A stretch of 64,000 nucleotides of DNA from Bog-473 sp963824195 (GTDB lineage: Bacteria > Actinomycetota > Acidimicrobiia > Acidimicrobiales > RAAP-2). Position numbers and translations under genes: made by a program. The notes below the pieces were generated by a model, which ran no database searches, was not told the origin of the DNA, and worked only from the letters and a program-made list of their open reading frames with translations. Location: NCBI GenBank assembly GCA_963824195.1, contig CAWGOJ010000016.1, positions 87,147 to 151,146 of the forward strand, in the 5' to 3' direction. Numbering within the stretch: the first letter of the stretch is position 1; each line of letters opens with the position of its first letter. Shown here piece by piece: positions 56,533 through 64,000 of this stretch.

Positions 56533-58455
56533 TCAATCATTGTTGATGTCCAGAGAAGCCAGAGTTGGCACGGCATCTTCGATGGAGGGCAGCAGAGTTG
56601 CGCACTGGTGGAGCCACTCCCTCAGTGCAGCCGTGGCCCGGACGTCATCCTCGTTGTAATCGAGGATCCAGTCCTGGGCCGCGGCGCGAACTGAGGCATC
56701 GCCGTCCGATGTCGCCTCGACGTAACGGACCATCGCCAGGACGCCACCCACGTCCTCCTCTCGCCAGGAGAACCCGGTGAGAGGGGCGACGGTCTTGAGA
56801 CCCATGCTTGCGAGGCCCGTGATGAGCTGATCCTTCACGATCGGGAGCAGGTCGACCCATTGCTCCGATCGGATGAAGTCGTCCACGTCCTCTTCGAGCC
56901 CGCAACGCGCCGCGAGGCGTCGCAGCTGTCCGTTCTCCGCTCCCTGGCTGTAGCAGTAGGCGCGGAACGTGGCCCCTCGTCGTGCCGCCTCGCGTCGAAG
57001 CTCGGAGAACCATTCCCAGAAGCCGAGAAAGGCCTCGAGCTCCCCGACGCGGATGTCGGGGTTCCACGACGCGAACGGAACGAAGGTCGAGGATTCGGGC
57101 CCGGCAGCACCCCGGACGTTGAGCAGGGAGCCCCAGAGGTAGCAGCCCTCGTTTACGTTTTCCATGTCGACATCGAGCTCGATGTCGGCCCGCGGTACGA
57201 CGACGTGGTCGATGCCTCGCCGGCGATAGGCGGCAGACGGACCGATCCGGGCCCGGGCGTTGTCGATCTGCTGGGGGAGGTCGCCCAGGCCCGCACCGCC
57301 GAAGCTGGCGGTCAGCGGGTCGAGACGGGCGGCGTCGGCGGCGGTCCTGATGCCCTCGGCTTCGAGCGTCGCCACCTGCTTGGGCCGCCGAGATAGCAGG
57401 TCCGACACAGGAGTCGACTGATCGCTCGTGCGCGCCTTCGCCAGGAAGTGGTCGAGGTCGACCTCCTCCGCGGCGAGTCGGGCGGTGGTGGAGTCCAGAG
57501 AAGCCAGCTCGTGCACGGTGGTGACACCCCGGGCATGGCACTTCCGCCGTTTCACCATCGACATCCCCGGCAGCAGGCTGAGATCGCCAGTCTCCTCCAT
57601 CTGTCCGAAGCACCACTCCCGCCAGCCACACTCCGGGCAGGCGTCGACGGCGATGGGTTGGGCCAGGAGGGGTGCGGCCGCATCCGACTCGTGCACCAGG
57701 GCGGCGTCGATGACGGCGAGACGGTGGGCGAACTCGAGGTCGTAGGCCTCCATGGTGGACAACGGCTGAGGCGGTGGATCATCGATGTACTCGGTGAGAC
57801 GCCACCTAGGGACGTCGAGGTCGTGCCACACGACCAGCTCCTCGCGTCCCACGACGCCGGCCCATCGCCCGAGCCGGGAGGCGTGCCCGCACGCCTCGAG
57901 CATCCGTTGGTAGTGAGCGAGCTGGATCAGGTCGGGCCAGCGCCACTGGGGCTCCAACTCGGTGTCCGGGACGGACGGCCCGAGGAAGAGTGCCTCGGGA
58001 TTCGAAGTGACGGCGCCGTCCGCATCCTCGTTCCTCTTCGGCTGCAGGGCTCCGTGATGCTTCACGTCCACCGGCAGGTACCCACGGTCCGTCGTGCCCG
58101 GGTCGAAGGCGTCAGAACGAACGAGGAGATCGGGTTCACCGGCGCGGTGCGCCGACTCCTCGACGGGCAGCCGGCCCCCGATCACCAGCGGTACGCCGCG
58201 CTCCATGGCGCCGAGGGTCAGCGCCTCCCGCGCGCTTCTCGAGAGGCCGCGGTCGACGACGACCGCGTCGGGGACGGCCGCGACGAGCAGCCCGAAGACC
58301 CCAGCCTCGAAGTCCTTGCCCTCCTGCCCGAGCATCGCCATGAACGGAGAGCGGGGCAACGGCTCGCACGGCTGCAGGATCTCGAGCTGCACGGCGTGCG
58401 GGCATGCCTTCGCCAGGTAGGCCCCCTGCGGGGGTATCTCGCTCACGCTGGCCAC
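56533..58455 (-). CDS. TM0106-family RecB-like nuclease with RNase H-like domain
   Basis: Intact 640-aa predicted nuclease. The N-terminal PD-(D/E)XK core has D109 (GEPDLLVRSD) and D130/K132 (GYLPVDVKHHG). Cys18 plus C273, C276 and C282 (CPECGWREWC) match the Cas4/AddB-type four-cysteine iron-sulphur arrangement. A helix-hairpin-helix-like linker follows, then an RNase H-like exonuclease domain with D428, D430 and E432 in IELDVDMEN and YNEDDVRATAALREWL. Family members are usually lone genes of unknown role in DNA repair or mobile-element biology. Its 3' half is duplicated at 54087-55073. Confidence 0.87.
   Translation of the reverse strand: MASVSEIPPQGAYLAKACPHAVQLEILQPCEPLPRSPFMAMLGQEGKDFEAGVFGLLVAAVPDAVVVDRGLSRSAREALTLGAMERGVPLVIGGRLPVEESAHRAGEPDLLVRSDAFDPGTTDRGYLPVDVKHHGALQPKRNEDADGAVTSNPEALFLGPSVPDTELEPQWRWPDLIQLAHYQRMLEACGHASRLGRWAGVVGREELVVWHDLDVPRWRLTEYIDDPPPQPLSTMEAYDLEFAHRLAVIDAALVHESDAAAPLLAQPIAVDACPECGWREWCFGQMEETGDLSLLPGMSMVKRRKCHARGVTTVHELASLDSTTARLAAEEVDLDHFLAKARTSDQSTPVSDLLSRRPKQVATLEAEGIRTAADAARLDPLTASFGGAGLGDLPQQIDNARARIGPSAAYRRRGIDHVVVPRADIELDVDMENVNEGCYLWGSLLNVRGAAGPESSTFVPFASWNPDIRVGELEAFLGFWEWFSELRREAARRGATFRAYCYSQGAENGQLRRLAARCGLEEDVDDFIRSEQWVDLLPIVKDQLITGLASMGLKTVAPLTGFSWREEDVGGVLAMVRYVEATSDGDASVRAAAQDWILDYNEDDVRATAALREWLHQCATLLPSIEDAVPTLASLDINND
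56568..57553 (-). repeat. Direct repeat: 3' half of the intact nuclease gene
   Basis: Partner of the repeat at 54087-55073. It covers codons from about residue 301 to near the C-terminus, that is the linker and RNase H-like domain. The breakpoint falls at the junction between the Fe-S nuclease and the linker. Confidence 0.8.
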
Positions 58456-58479
58456 GGACCATCCGGCACAGGCACGAGG

Positions 58480-59020
58480 CTACGGCTCGCCTGTCTCATG
58501 CTCCTCGAGCTCAGCGCCTTGCCGGCGCACGAAGTCCTCCACGGCATCGCCCTGCTGCGGCAGGAGGCCGGTCTCGCCTTCCGGGGCGATCAGGAGACTC
58601 GGCAGGGTCAAGCTCGCCGCCCACTCCCTCGCTCACGGGGGCGTCCTGGAAGAAGTCGAGGTCGTCGTCGATCCAGACGAAGGCTCTGGGGTCGCGCTCC
58701 ACCGCCTGGCGGACTTCGAGGAACTTCCAATCCAGGTCCCACGACTCGGCCTCGTCGCGGGCTGTCAGGACGGGCAGGCCAGATGGAAGCCCGCAGAGAG
58801 GGGCGATGGCGGAATCGGCGCGGTGCTCCCAGGTGGTGACCCACTGGATGTCGACGGCGAGCCGTGCCAGGCGGGCTCCCATCGCAGGGGAGAGGCAGAC
58901 GACGAAGGTGCGCGGGTGCCCAACCTCGAGCTCGAGCTCCACCTCGTGGACGTCGAAGTCGTCGAACGCCGGCCATCGTTGGTCACGCAGAACGCAGCCG
59001 TCGCATCGTTGACGTTGATC
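58480..59020 (-). pseudogene. HAD-like (SAK-type) phosphatase-fold gene, damaged
   Basis: The middle reads FVVCLSPAMGARLARLAVDI, QWVTTWEHRADSAIAP, LDWKFLEVRQAV and AFVWIDDDLDFF, the pattern of HAD-domain proteins of the 'Swiss army knife' group. The N-terminal nucleophile motif DVDGV is missing: the upstream in-phase sequence reads SAPTAINVNDA where it should be. Frame changes near 58960 and 58600 are needed to join the ends, after which the C-terminus reads LLPQQGDAVEDFVRRQG and stops 24 bases before the nuclease gene start. The loss of the active-site end together with indels suggests a pseudogene, though a distant start cannot be excluded. Confidence 0.6.
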
Positions 59021-59291
59021 GCCGTTGGAGCGGACAATTCTCCGTAGGAGTTAACCTGCGAAGCTCGCCAACGAACGCGGCCCGCTCGGTAAGCCACCAG
59101 CCTTGGGGCTTGAGCCGATGGTTCCCGGTGTTCTCCCAGGGTTCTAGAGGGTCCGGAATTCCTCGGATCGATGATCGCATCTGCATCTCATAGATCACAC
59201 GCGACCTCAACCCGATGCCACGACTCGCAAGTGCGTTCGGATCATGTGGCACCGGTACAACGACGGCCGTCTCGGTAATTTTCCTGGCCAC
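58983..59291 (-). CDS. Possible hypothetical protein (weak)
   Basis: A GTG-started frame with a GGAG about 10 bases upstream, encoding ~100 residues with TETAVVVPVPHDPNALAS and a basic middle. Base composition is lower in GC than to the left. It overlaps the damaged 5' end of the HAD-like gene, so at most one of the two is intact. Apart from this frame, the region 59050-59377 shows nothing recognisable. Confidence 0.2.
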   Translation of the reverse strand: MARKITETAVVVPVPHDPNALASRGIGLRSRVIYEMQMRSSIRGIPDPLEPWENTGNHRLKPQGWWLTERAAFVGELRRLTPTENCPLQRRSTSTMRRLRSA

Positions 59292-59377
59292 TAGGACTTA
59301 CTCCATTCCTGCCGCGGTGGCCCGAGCTCATCTGGGACGTCACCGACGTGTTAGGTACCCCTGATCGCATTGATCCT

Positions 59378-61066
59378 TCACCCGAACGTGATGTTGGAAG
59401 CCTGAACAACCAACTCCTTGAATCCCAGGTCTGACTGCGCCACATCCTCGACTCGCCCAATGACCTCCATCTGACCGGTGTCCGGAGTAACTGGGAGATT
59501 CGGATCGTTGTATGTGACCTGGGTGAATTGGAACTCATCTTCGGGAACGTTCTGGCATGTCATGGTCATGACGATCGAGTTGCTCGTGATCGTCGGTGCC
59601 GTTGGCCAGGCCACGACGCACTCAGAATCGAATCTGGCCCCGATGGCGAAGCTTGGAGCTGACGGAACCGTCGTCGTGGTGGTGGTCGTCGTCGTGGACG
59701 TTGGAGCAGTCGTTGGGGGCGTCACCGCATTGGCGTGCAGCACGGCAAACTGGCGAAGGGCTGTATCGACCGTTGTCCCGAGCACGAGATTTCCGATGGT
59801 TGACCCGAGTTCCAGGCCGATCACTCCGAGCTTTAGGTAGTCCGCGAACACTGACAGCTTTGCGTTGTCCTTGATGAGAGCGGAGTTCTGGCTACTGGTG
59901 AGATCGCCCGACTCAATCACACCCTGGACCGCATCCTTGATGCATGCGGCTGCACCTTCCACATCGCCGGCAATATCACCCAGGGTCACTGGTGCGGTGT
60001 CCATCAGGATCGTTGAGAAGCAGTCGATGGCCATTTTGTCAACAATCGCACCAGTCGCCGGCACGTTGGCTAGCGCGAGATCGGCGATGTCAACCATGAC
60101 GGTCGCAGGCGTTGGCTGTGCCTTGAATATCGCGAAACCGAACGGGGTATCCGGGATTCCAATTGACGCGGCTTGCAGGGGTGGAATATAGAGCTGATTC
60201 GGCCCGAGACGCTGATCGATCAGCACATCTAAGGCCTTGTCGAGAAGACTTCCACCGGTTCCGTGCCAGCCCCAGCTGACGGGAGCGCCATATGTCATCA
60301 CCATCCCGTAGGTCCGATTGCTGGTCAACTGCACGTGCAAGATTCCCGATTGTGTGTTCGCACACGAGCGGAGCGGATCGCTGGCATCACTCTCCAGATC
60401 CACCGTTCCAACGTAGGACGGCAGCGAAGCCCCCGTGCACACTGGAGCTGCCGAACGCTGCCCGATGGCTTGGAGCGCGTCCTGGGAGATCTCGGATCCG
60501 AGGCTCGACAGGTTCCAACTGAAGGGATTCCACCACGAGAAGTGAGATATCTCCGCAGTCACGAGATCGAGGGTGGGATTGACCGTTACGGGCACGTTGA
60601 GCCACTGATTCGTGGCCTGGTCGAATGTGGAGATCCCATAGAAGTCACTCGGAGACATGCCGACGGGCACCGCGGCTGGCTTGTAGGGAAACGAAATCTC
60701 GGCCGGTCCCGTCAGATTCCCCGAACTCAGTTCCAAGTGAATGGGTGCTCTCAGAGTCGTCTCATCCGCGTTCCAATTGCCTGGTGGATCACCACTCGTT
60801 ACAGAGACAACGGCGCCCTTGGGTGCAGAGCCCTGAGGGATGACGACGCTTGCCCCGCCACCAAGCGGGACGGAGGTTGGGCCGATTTGGGCGACGGACA
60901 CCTTCGTATGAAAGCTCCCCGCAGAGAGGGCGCTTTGTGATGAGCACCCCATGAGAGCGGCTGCAAGCAGAAGGACTCCCGCCATGGGAGCAAGAACTCC
61001 GTGTGCGCGACTCCTCTTCTTCTGACCTCCGGCTTTGATGGACAGAGTTCTTGACTGCCGGATCAT
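59378..61066 (-). CDS. Large secreted lipoprotein with Thr-rich linker
   Basis: Intact 562-aa protein. Signal peptide GVLLLAAALMGCSS with Cys lipobox. Next is a strand-rich N-terminal domain starting VSVAQIGPTSVPLGGGASVV with a ZU5-like pattern (PIHLELSSGNLTGPAEISFP), then a middle region with two hydrophobic helices (LGVIGLELGSTIGNLVLGTT), a run of nine Thr residues, and a C-terminal domain with paired Cys (SECVVAWP, MTMTCQNVP). I do not recognise a function; an extracytoplasmic binding or surface role is likely. The second domain has no enzymatic motif I can see. Confidence 0.75.
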   Translation of the reverse strand: MIRQSRTLSIKAGGQKKRSRAHGVLAPMAGVLLLAAALMGCSSQSALSAGSFHTKVSVAQIGPTSVPLGGGASVVIPQGSAPKGAVVSVTSGDPPGNWNADETTLRAPIHLELSSGNLTGPAEISFPYKPAAVPVGMSPSDFYGISTFDQATNQWLNVPVTVNPTLDLVTAEISHFSWWNPFSWNLSSLGSEISQDALQAIGQRSAAPVCTGASLPSYVGTVDLESDASDPLRSCANTQSGILHVQLTSNRTYGMVMTYGAPVSWGWHGTGGSLLDKALDVLIDQRLGPNQLYIPPLQAASIGIPDTPFGFAIFKAQPTPATVMVDIADLALANVPATGAIVDKMAIDCFSTILMDTAPVTLGDIAGDVEGAAACIKDAVQGVIESGDLTSSQNSALIKDNAKLSVFADYLKLGVIGLELGSTIGNLVLGTTVDTALRQFAVLHANAVTPPTTAPTSTTTTTTTTTVPSAPSFAIGARFDSECVVAWPTAPTITSNSIVMTMTCQNVPEDEFQFTQVTYNDPNLPVTPDTGQMEVIGRVEDVAQSDLGFKELVVQASNITFG

Positions 61067-61084
61067 TCGAAGGAGCCCATATCT

Positions 61085-61687
61085 CTATGAACCCTGGAGT
61101 TCCCGACGGCCCTCCGGTGTGATGCGCGACAGAAACGCCTGAATCGTCGTGGGCGTCGCCTTTCCATCGTTCTTCAGCGACGCCGCGACGACGAGGACAT
61201 GGAGGCTGAACCAAGGATCGAGGTCGTTGTTCGACGCGATCGTGGCCTCTACGGGCCTTCCGCGCCAGTTTGTCTTTGGCGTGACGGTAGCAACATCGTC
61301 GAATTCAATCGAAAACGCGAAGATGGACCCCGACCCACCGTTCAGCGGCTGATTGCCTACTGCGCCGCTAGTGAACATTCCCAACAGGCGTCGCCCTGTG
61401 ACGATGAGCTGTCCCTGCCGCTGAGCGGCAATTCCATCTCCGGTCCGGAGACTCATGCCAGCTGCAAATCGTGCATACGTCGGCTCAGCTCCCATATCCG
61501 AAGCGGGATACAGGTACAAGAGGCGGTTCTTGCCATTGACCACTTGCGTGTCGAATCGGATCCGTAACGTTTCATCTCTCACGGGAAGAGCAGCTACATC
61601 CAAGGTGTATTTTGCTGTGGAGATACCCATCTCAAAACCTTCCTTTCCGGTTTCGTCGGCGAACTTGCCAAGGGCTGTCCATCGCAC
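61085..61687 (-). CDS. Hypothetical soluble protein, 200 aa
   Basis: No signal peptide. Beta-rich sequence (AKYTLDVAALPVRDETLRIR, GQLIVTGRRLLGMF, FAFSIEFDDVATVTPKTN) resembling PH-like domains that sit at the membrane, but this is only a resemblance. It lies in the lower-GC block on the same strand as the lipoprotein gene 19 bases downstream, and may be cotranscribed with it. Confidence 0.6.
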   Translation of the reverse strand: MRWTALGKFADETGKEGFEMGISTAKYTLDVAALPVRDETLRIRFDTQVVNGKNRLLYLYPASDMGAEPTYARFAAGMSLRTGDGIAAQRQGQLIVTGRRLLGMFTSGAVGNQPLNGGSGSIFAFSIEFDDVATVTPKTNWRGRPVEATIASNNDLDPWFSLHVLVVAASLKNDGKATPTTIQAFLSRITPEGRRELQGS

Positions 61688-61792
61688 GCGCTTCGTCAGG
61701 GCTGTGAGAAGTCGTGGATTACCGATGAAAGGACCCGGTAGCCCGCTGCGGGCTCTCTGTGGACTTGGGGTGCCGGTTGCTCCAGACGCTGC

Positions 61793-62221
61793 CTACCAGT
61801 CGCTCTGTTCAGTTGATGGCGACGGCGACTGAGGTCGAGCCGGAGGCTGTGGTGTTGTCTTGTTCGTTTCGATGATGGTCTGGGTGGGATTATTGCTGGG
61901 TTGTGGTCGCGGCGTCGCGACCCGTGGCTGAGCGGGAGTCGCGGGTTTCGTCGAGCTATTGCCACTCACGAGAAGCACGATGCCCCCGAGAAGTCCGACG
62001 ACGAGCATTATTCCGCCGAACGCTTGCAATACCTGCCCCACGGTGTAGGCACTGCCGTTGGCCACACAGTGAGACGTTGCCCCTTCAAATGTATTGCAGA
62101 GTGCTGCTGTGGTCTGAAAGTGACTCTTCAGTGCGGTACCGATTATCAGCAGGACGAGCCCCAGAGCAGCCCCGCCGAACGCGGAGATTACCGTCGGCGA
62201 GCTTGCCTTTTTGTGTGCCAT
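61793..62221 (-). CDS. Small membrane protein with Pro-rich tail
   Basis: A 142-aa protein with two membrane helices (ISAFGGAALGLVLLIIGTAL and FGGIMLVVGLLGGIVLLVSG) joined by a loop with two Cys, then a ~50-residue Pro/Thr/Gln-rich tail. A short basic start (MAHKKAS). Function unknown; the topology is like that of proteins that attach other proteins to the membrane. Confidence 0.65.
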   Translation of the reverse strand: MAHKKASSPTVISAFGGAALGLVLLIIGTALKSHFQTTAALCNTFEGATSHCVANGSAYTVGQVLQAFGGIMLVVGLLGGIVLLVSGNSSTKPATPAQPRVATPRPQPSNNPTQTIIETNKTTPQPPARPQSPSPSTEQSDW

Positions 62222-63742
62222 TCATTACCCCTTCTGGTTGAGTTGTTCGTAACGGAAGGACCGGCGTTGACCCAGCTAATTGCGAGACCATCAACCCCAC
62301 GCTCTTGTACTCCGCTGAAGCGTCACTTGAATTCACTTGCCACTCAAACGCTGCAAGGAACCGAGCAAGCTCCTGCCCGTAGCAGAGGATGTCCTGGGTT
62401 CGTGACAGTGAGCTGATCGAGAGAAGAGCTTCTGTCCGGCCGTCTTCTCGCTCCCCGAAGGCGCCGGTGATCTGCCAAAACCACGGCATTTGACCATCGG
62501 TAACCCGGTGTTTGGCAAGAGGAGTGAGTCCACCCTCTCCGTAGCGGAACATCCGCTTCAAGGTGCCATCAAGGCGGACCTGAGACACAGAACGCATCGT
62601 GTAGTGGCGATTTTCAGTCCGCTTTTTGGCGGTGAGTCCCTGCGTCCAGGTTCGTTCACGGGGCAGGACCCAGGCACAGGCGATATTCAGATAGGAATCA
62701 AGAGTCGCGGGCGGGCAGGTTGTCCGGATGCGGACGACAAGAGGTAGGGCCGTTCCTGGCGTGAGGACGACGACACCAGTCGGTGCACTTCCTCCCCAAG
62801 CGGGAATGAGTCGCTCCATGGGAGGACTCTCACGACCGGCAGAGCACATCGCGATGAAGTTGTCGAGCGCCGCTGCAATCTCGGGGTTCTGGCTCGCAAG
62901 TCCGAGGGATAGCCGATTTAGGCAGCGAAGTGCGGCCCGGAATGTTCGTTGCCTTGAGATGGAGCCTTCGTCCGTAAGCCGAATGACGAGAGCCGCGTCC
63001 TCATCGGATCCGATGAGCTCGATAGCGCAATAGCCCAGATCGCGCCCCCCGTTCAGCGAGATTCCGGGCGAACTGGTCTCGGAGGTCAATATCGGATCGT
63101 GCGCTCGAGCCAAGTACTCCAGCACCACGGTGAAGGAGCCGCGGGCAGCGGAATACGCGCACCATCTTGAAATTGGTCGGGAATGGGAAGTAGGTGGTCG
63201 GCATAGAAGGGGGATTTCGTCGACAAATGGCGGCGCTCCACCAACTGGTCCAAGTTGAAGCCCGTCTCGGCCACGACCACTTTCCCCGGACCCTCCGCGA
63301 GGGCACGAGCAAGTCCGTCTCGTTCGGCCCTGAGGAGGTCGGAATTGGGAACCGAATCATCGATCATGCGGTGCTGCACCACGTTCACCGAAATGGCGCC
63401 CGTTTGGCCCACTCCGGCCTGCAAGGTCCAGTCGGAGGTGAACCAGCCATGACCTGGGGCTGCGCACGTTACACGGCGAGTGTCCGCGTCGGCTCGGATG
63501 ACCGAATGCTTGGTACGAGAGCCCATCGCACTCGCCATTACGTGCTTTTCGTTGCTGAAGATGAAGTAGCTCTCCGTGTCGCCGGGACTGACGTTCAGAA
63601 ATGACCGATAGAACGCAAGGTTCAGAGCCGTTCTTCGATCAATGAGCTCGGATTCAGACTCCAAAGGCCCGATCCAGCCCCCCAGGACCGCTGGGAGAGG
63701 TTGGATTAGCCGTTTGGTTGCGGCCTTGTCTAGAACGCCCAT
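62085..63742 (-). CDS. Hypothetical protein, ~550 aa, one frameshift
   Basis: Two frames join near 63150 (IPLPARGSFTVVLEYLARAH). The N-terminal part (SYFIFSNEKHVMASAMGSRT, GAISVNVVQHRMIDD) and the C-terminal part (GVVVLTPGTALPLVVRIRTT, QMPWFWQITGAFGEREDGRT) have strands and helices but no motif I recognise. The 3' end overlaps the start of the next gene by 137 bases; in the +1 frame a TAA follows RYEQLNQKG immediately before that start, so the real end is probably near 62222 with another single-base error. Start ATG at 63742. Confidence 0.55.
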
Positions 63743-64000
63743 TTGCCCCGCCTTTGAATGGCGATCCCACCTCTGGAATCGCTACCTCTTGAGTCGAGCT
63801 GTCGCCTCACTCGAGCCAGTGAAGAATGGCACATCATGGGCTGCACCGATTGCACGAATTGCCAAGCGAGTGCGAAGGTCCCAGGGCGAGCCGGATTCCG
63901 TCACCAGACGACCGTCTACCGAGGGCTATGAGGCACCGCACGGTTTCTGAGTTCTTCTAACGGGTACCTTAGAAAGATGTCATACGGTGGGGGAGCATGA
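63743..64000. other. Right-end region
   Basis: No convincing gene on either strand. It is upstream of the minus-strand gene ending at 62085 and should contain its promoter. The last bases hold GTGGGGGAG followed by an ATG at the very edge, which may be the start region of a plus-strand gene outside the window. Confidence 0.3.

Noticed and set aside
1..64000. CRISPR array, IS element, prophage or integrase
   Set aside because: No regularly spaced repeats, terminal inverted repeats, transposase DDE motifs, recombinase signatures or phage structural proteins were seen on either strand.

Overview
The window is high-GC DNA from an actinobacterium. By content it most resembles an uncultured or soil Acidimicrobiia-like lineage, but that placement is an inference. 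The supporting content is a wax-ester synthase/DGAT, TauD and luciferase-like oxygenases, several Gfo/Idh, SDR and dihydrodipicolinate-reductase-like dehydrogenases, fused Liv-type transporters, NarL-type signalling and GGDEF and class III cyclase proteins. One 60-base stretch counted at 12001 is 75% GC, whereas two counted in the right-hand 5 kb (60001 and 62281) are 53%. I see no rRNA, convincing tRNA, CRISPR array, IS element or phage gene.

Layout. 0-7 kb: WS/DGAT (cut by the window edge), patatin, an unknown protein, a TerB/COQ4-like protein, a NarL-type two-component system and a broken ABC-2 transporter gene. 7.1-13.9 kb: a branched-chain-amino-acid-type (Liv) uptake locus whose permeases are fused to each other and whose two ATPases are fused to an MFS transporter. 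14.2-17.5 kb: a LolD/MacB-type ATPase and a FtsX-type permease. 17.5-31 kb: mixed metabolic genes (TauD dioxygenase, second COQ4-like gene coupled to an MFS gene, hydrolase-like, VOC, Tat-exported amidohydrolase, Gfo/Idh dehydrogenase, large FtsX permease). 31-35 kb: membrane/secreted pair and a diguanylate cyclase. 35-41 kb: phosphotransferase-SDR pair, DAPDH-like dehydrogenase, secreted beta-helix protein, medium-chain dehydrogenase. 41-54 kb: a large cyclase-ATPase-TPR regulator, LLM oxygenase, SDR, GH36 alpha-galactosidase, acyltransferase, alpha/beta hydrolase, an unknown two-gene unit, and a phosphotriesterase-family lactonase/esterase. 54-59 kb: a RecB-like/RNase H-like nuclease gene plus a truncated second copy flanking a DUF3089 hydrolase. 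59-64 kb: lower-GC block of secreted and membrane proteins of unknown function.

Two large-scale signals stand out. First, in the left ~30 kb many clearly conserved proteins are split by single-base indels (about 17 in one permease gene), while 31-53 kb is almost free of them. In several genes the length modulo 3 matches the inferred indels, and overlapping start/stop codons are preserved, so most of these are more likely sequence errors than gene death. Coordinates for such genes are given end to end. Second, twice in this window a gene for a secreted protein lies between an intact gene and a same-orientation, diverged copy of that gene's 3' end: the beta-helix gene behind the DAPDH-like gene, and the DUF3089 gene behind the nuclease gene. 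This is the layout left when DNA integrates into a gene and brings a replacement 3' end. It is the most interesting structure I found.
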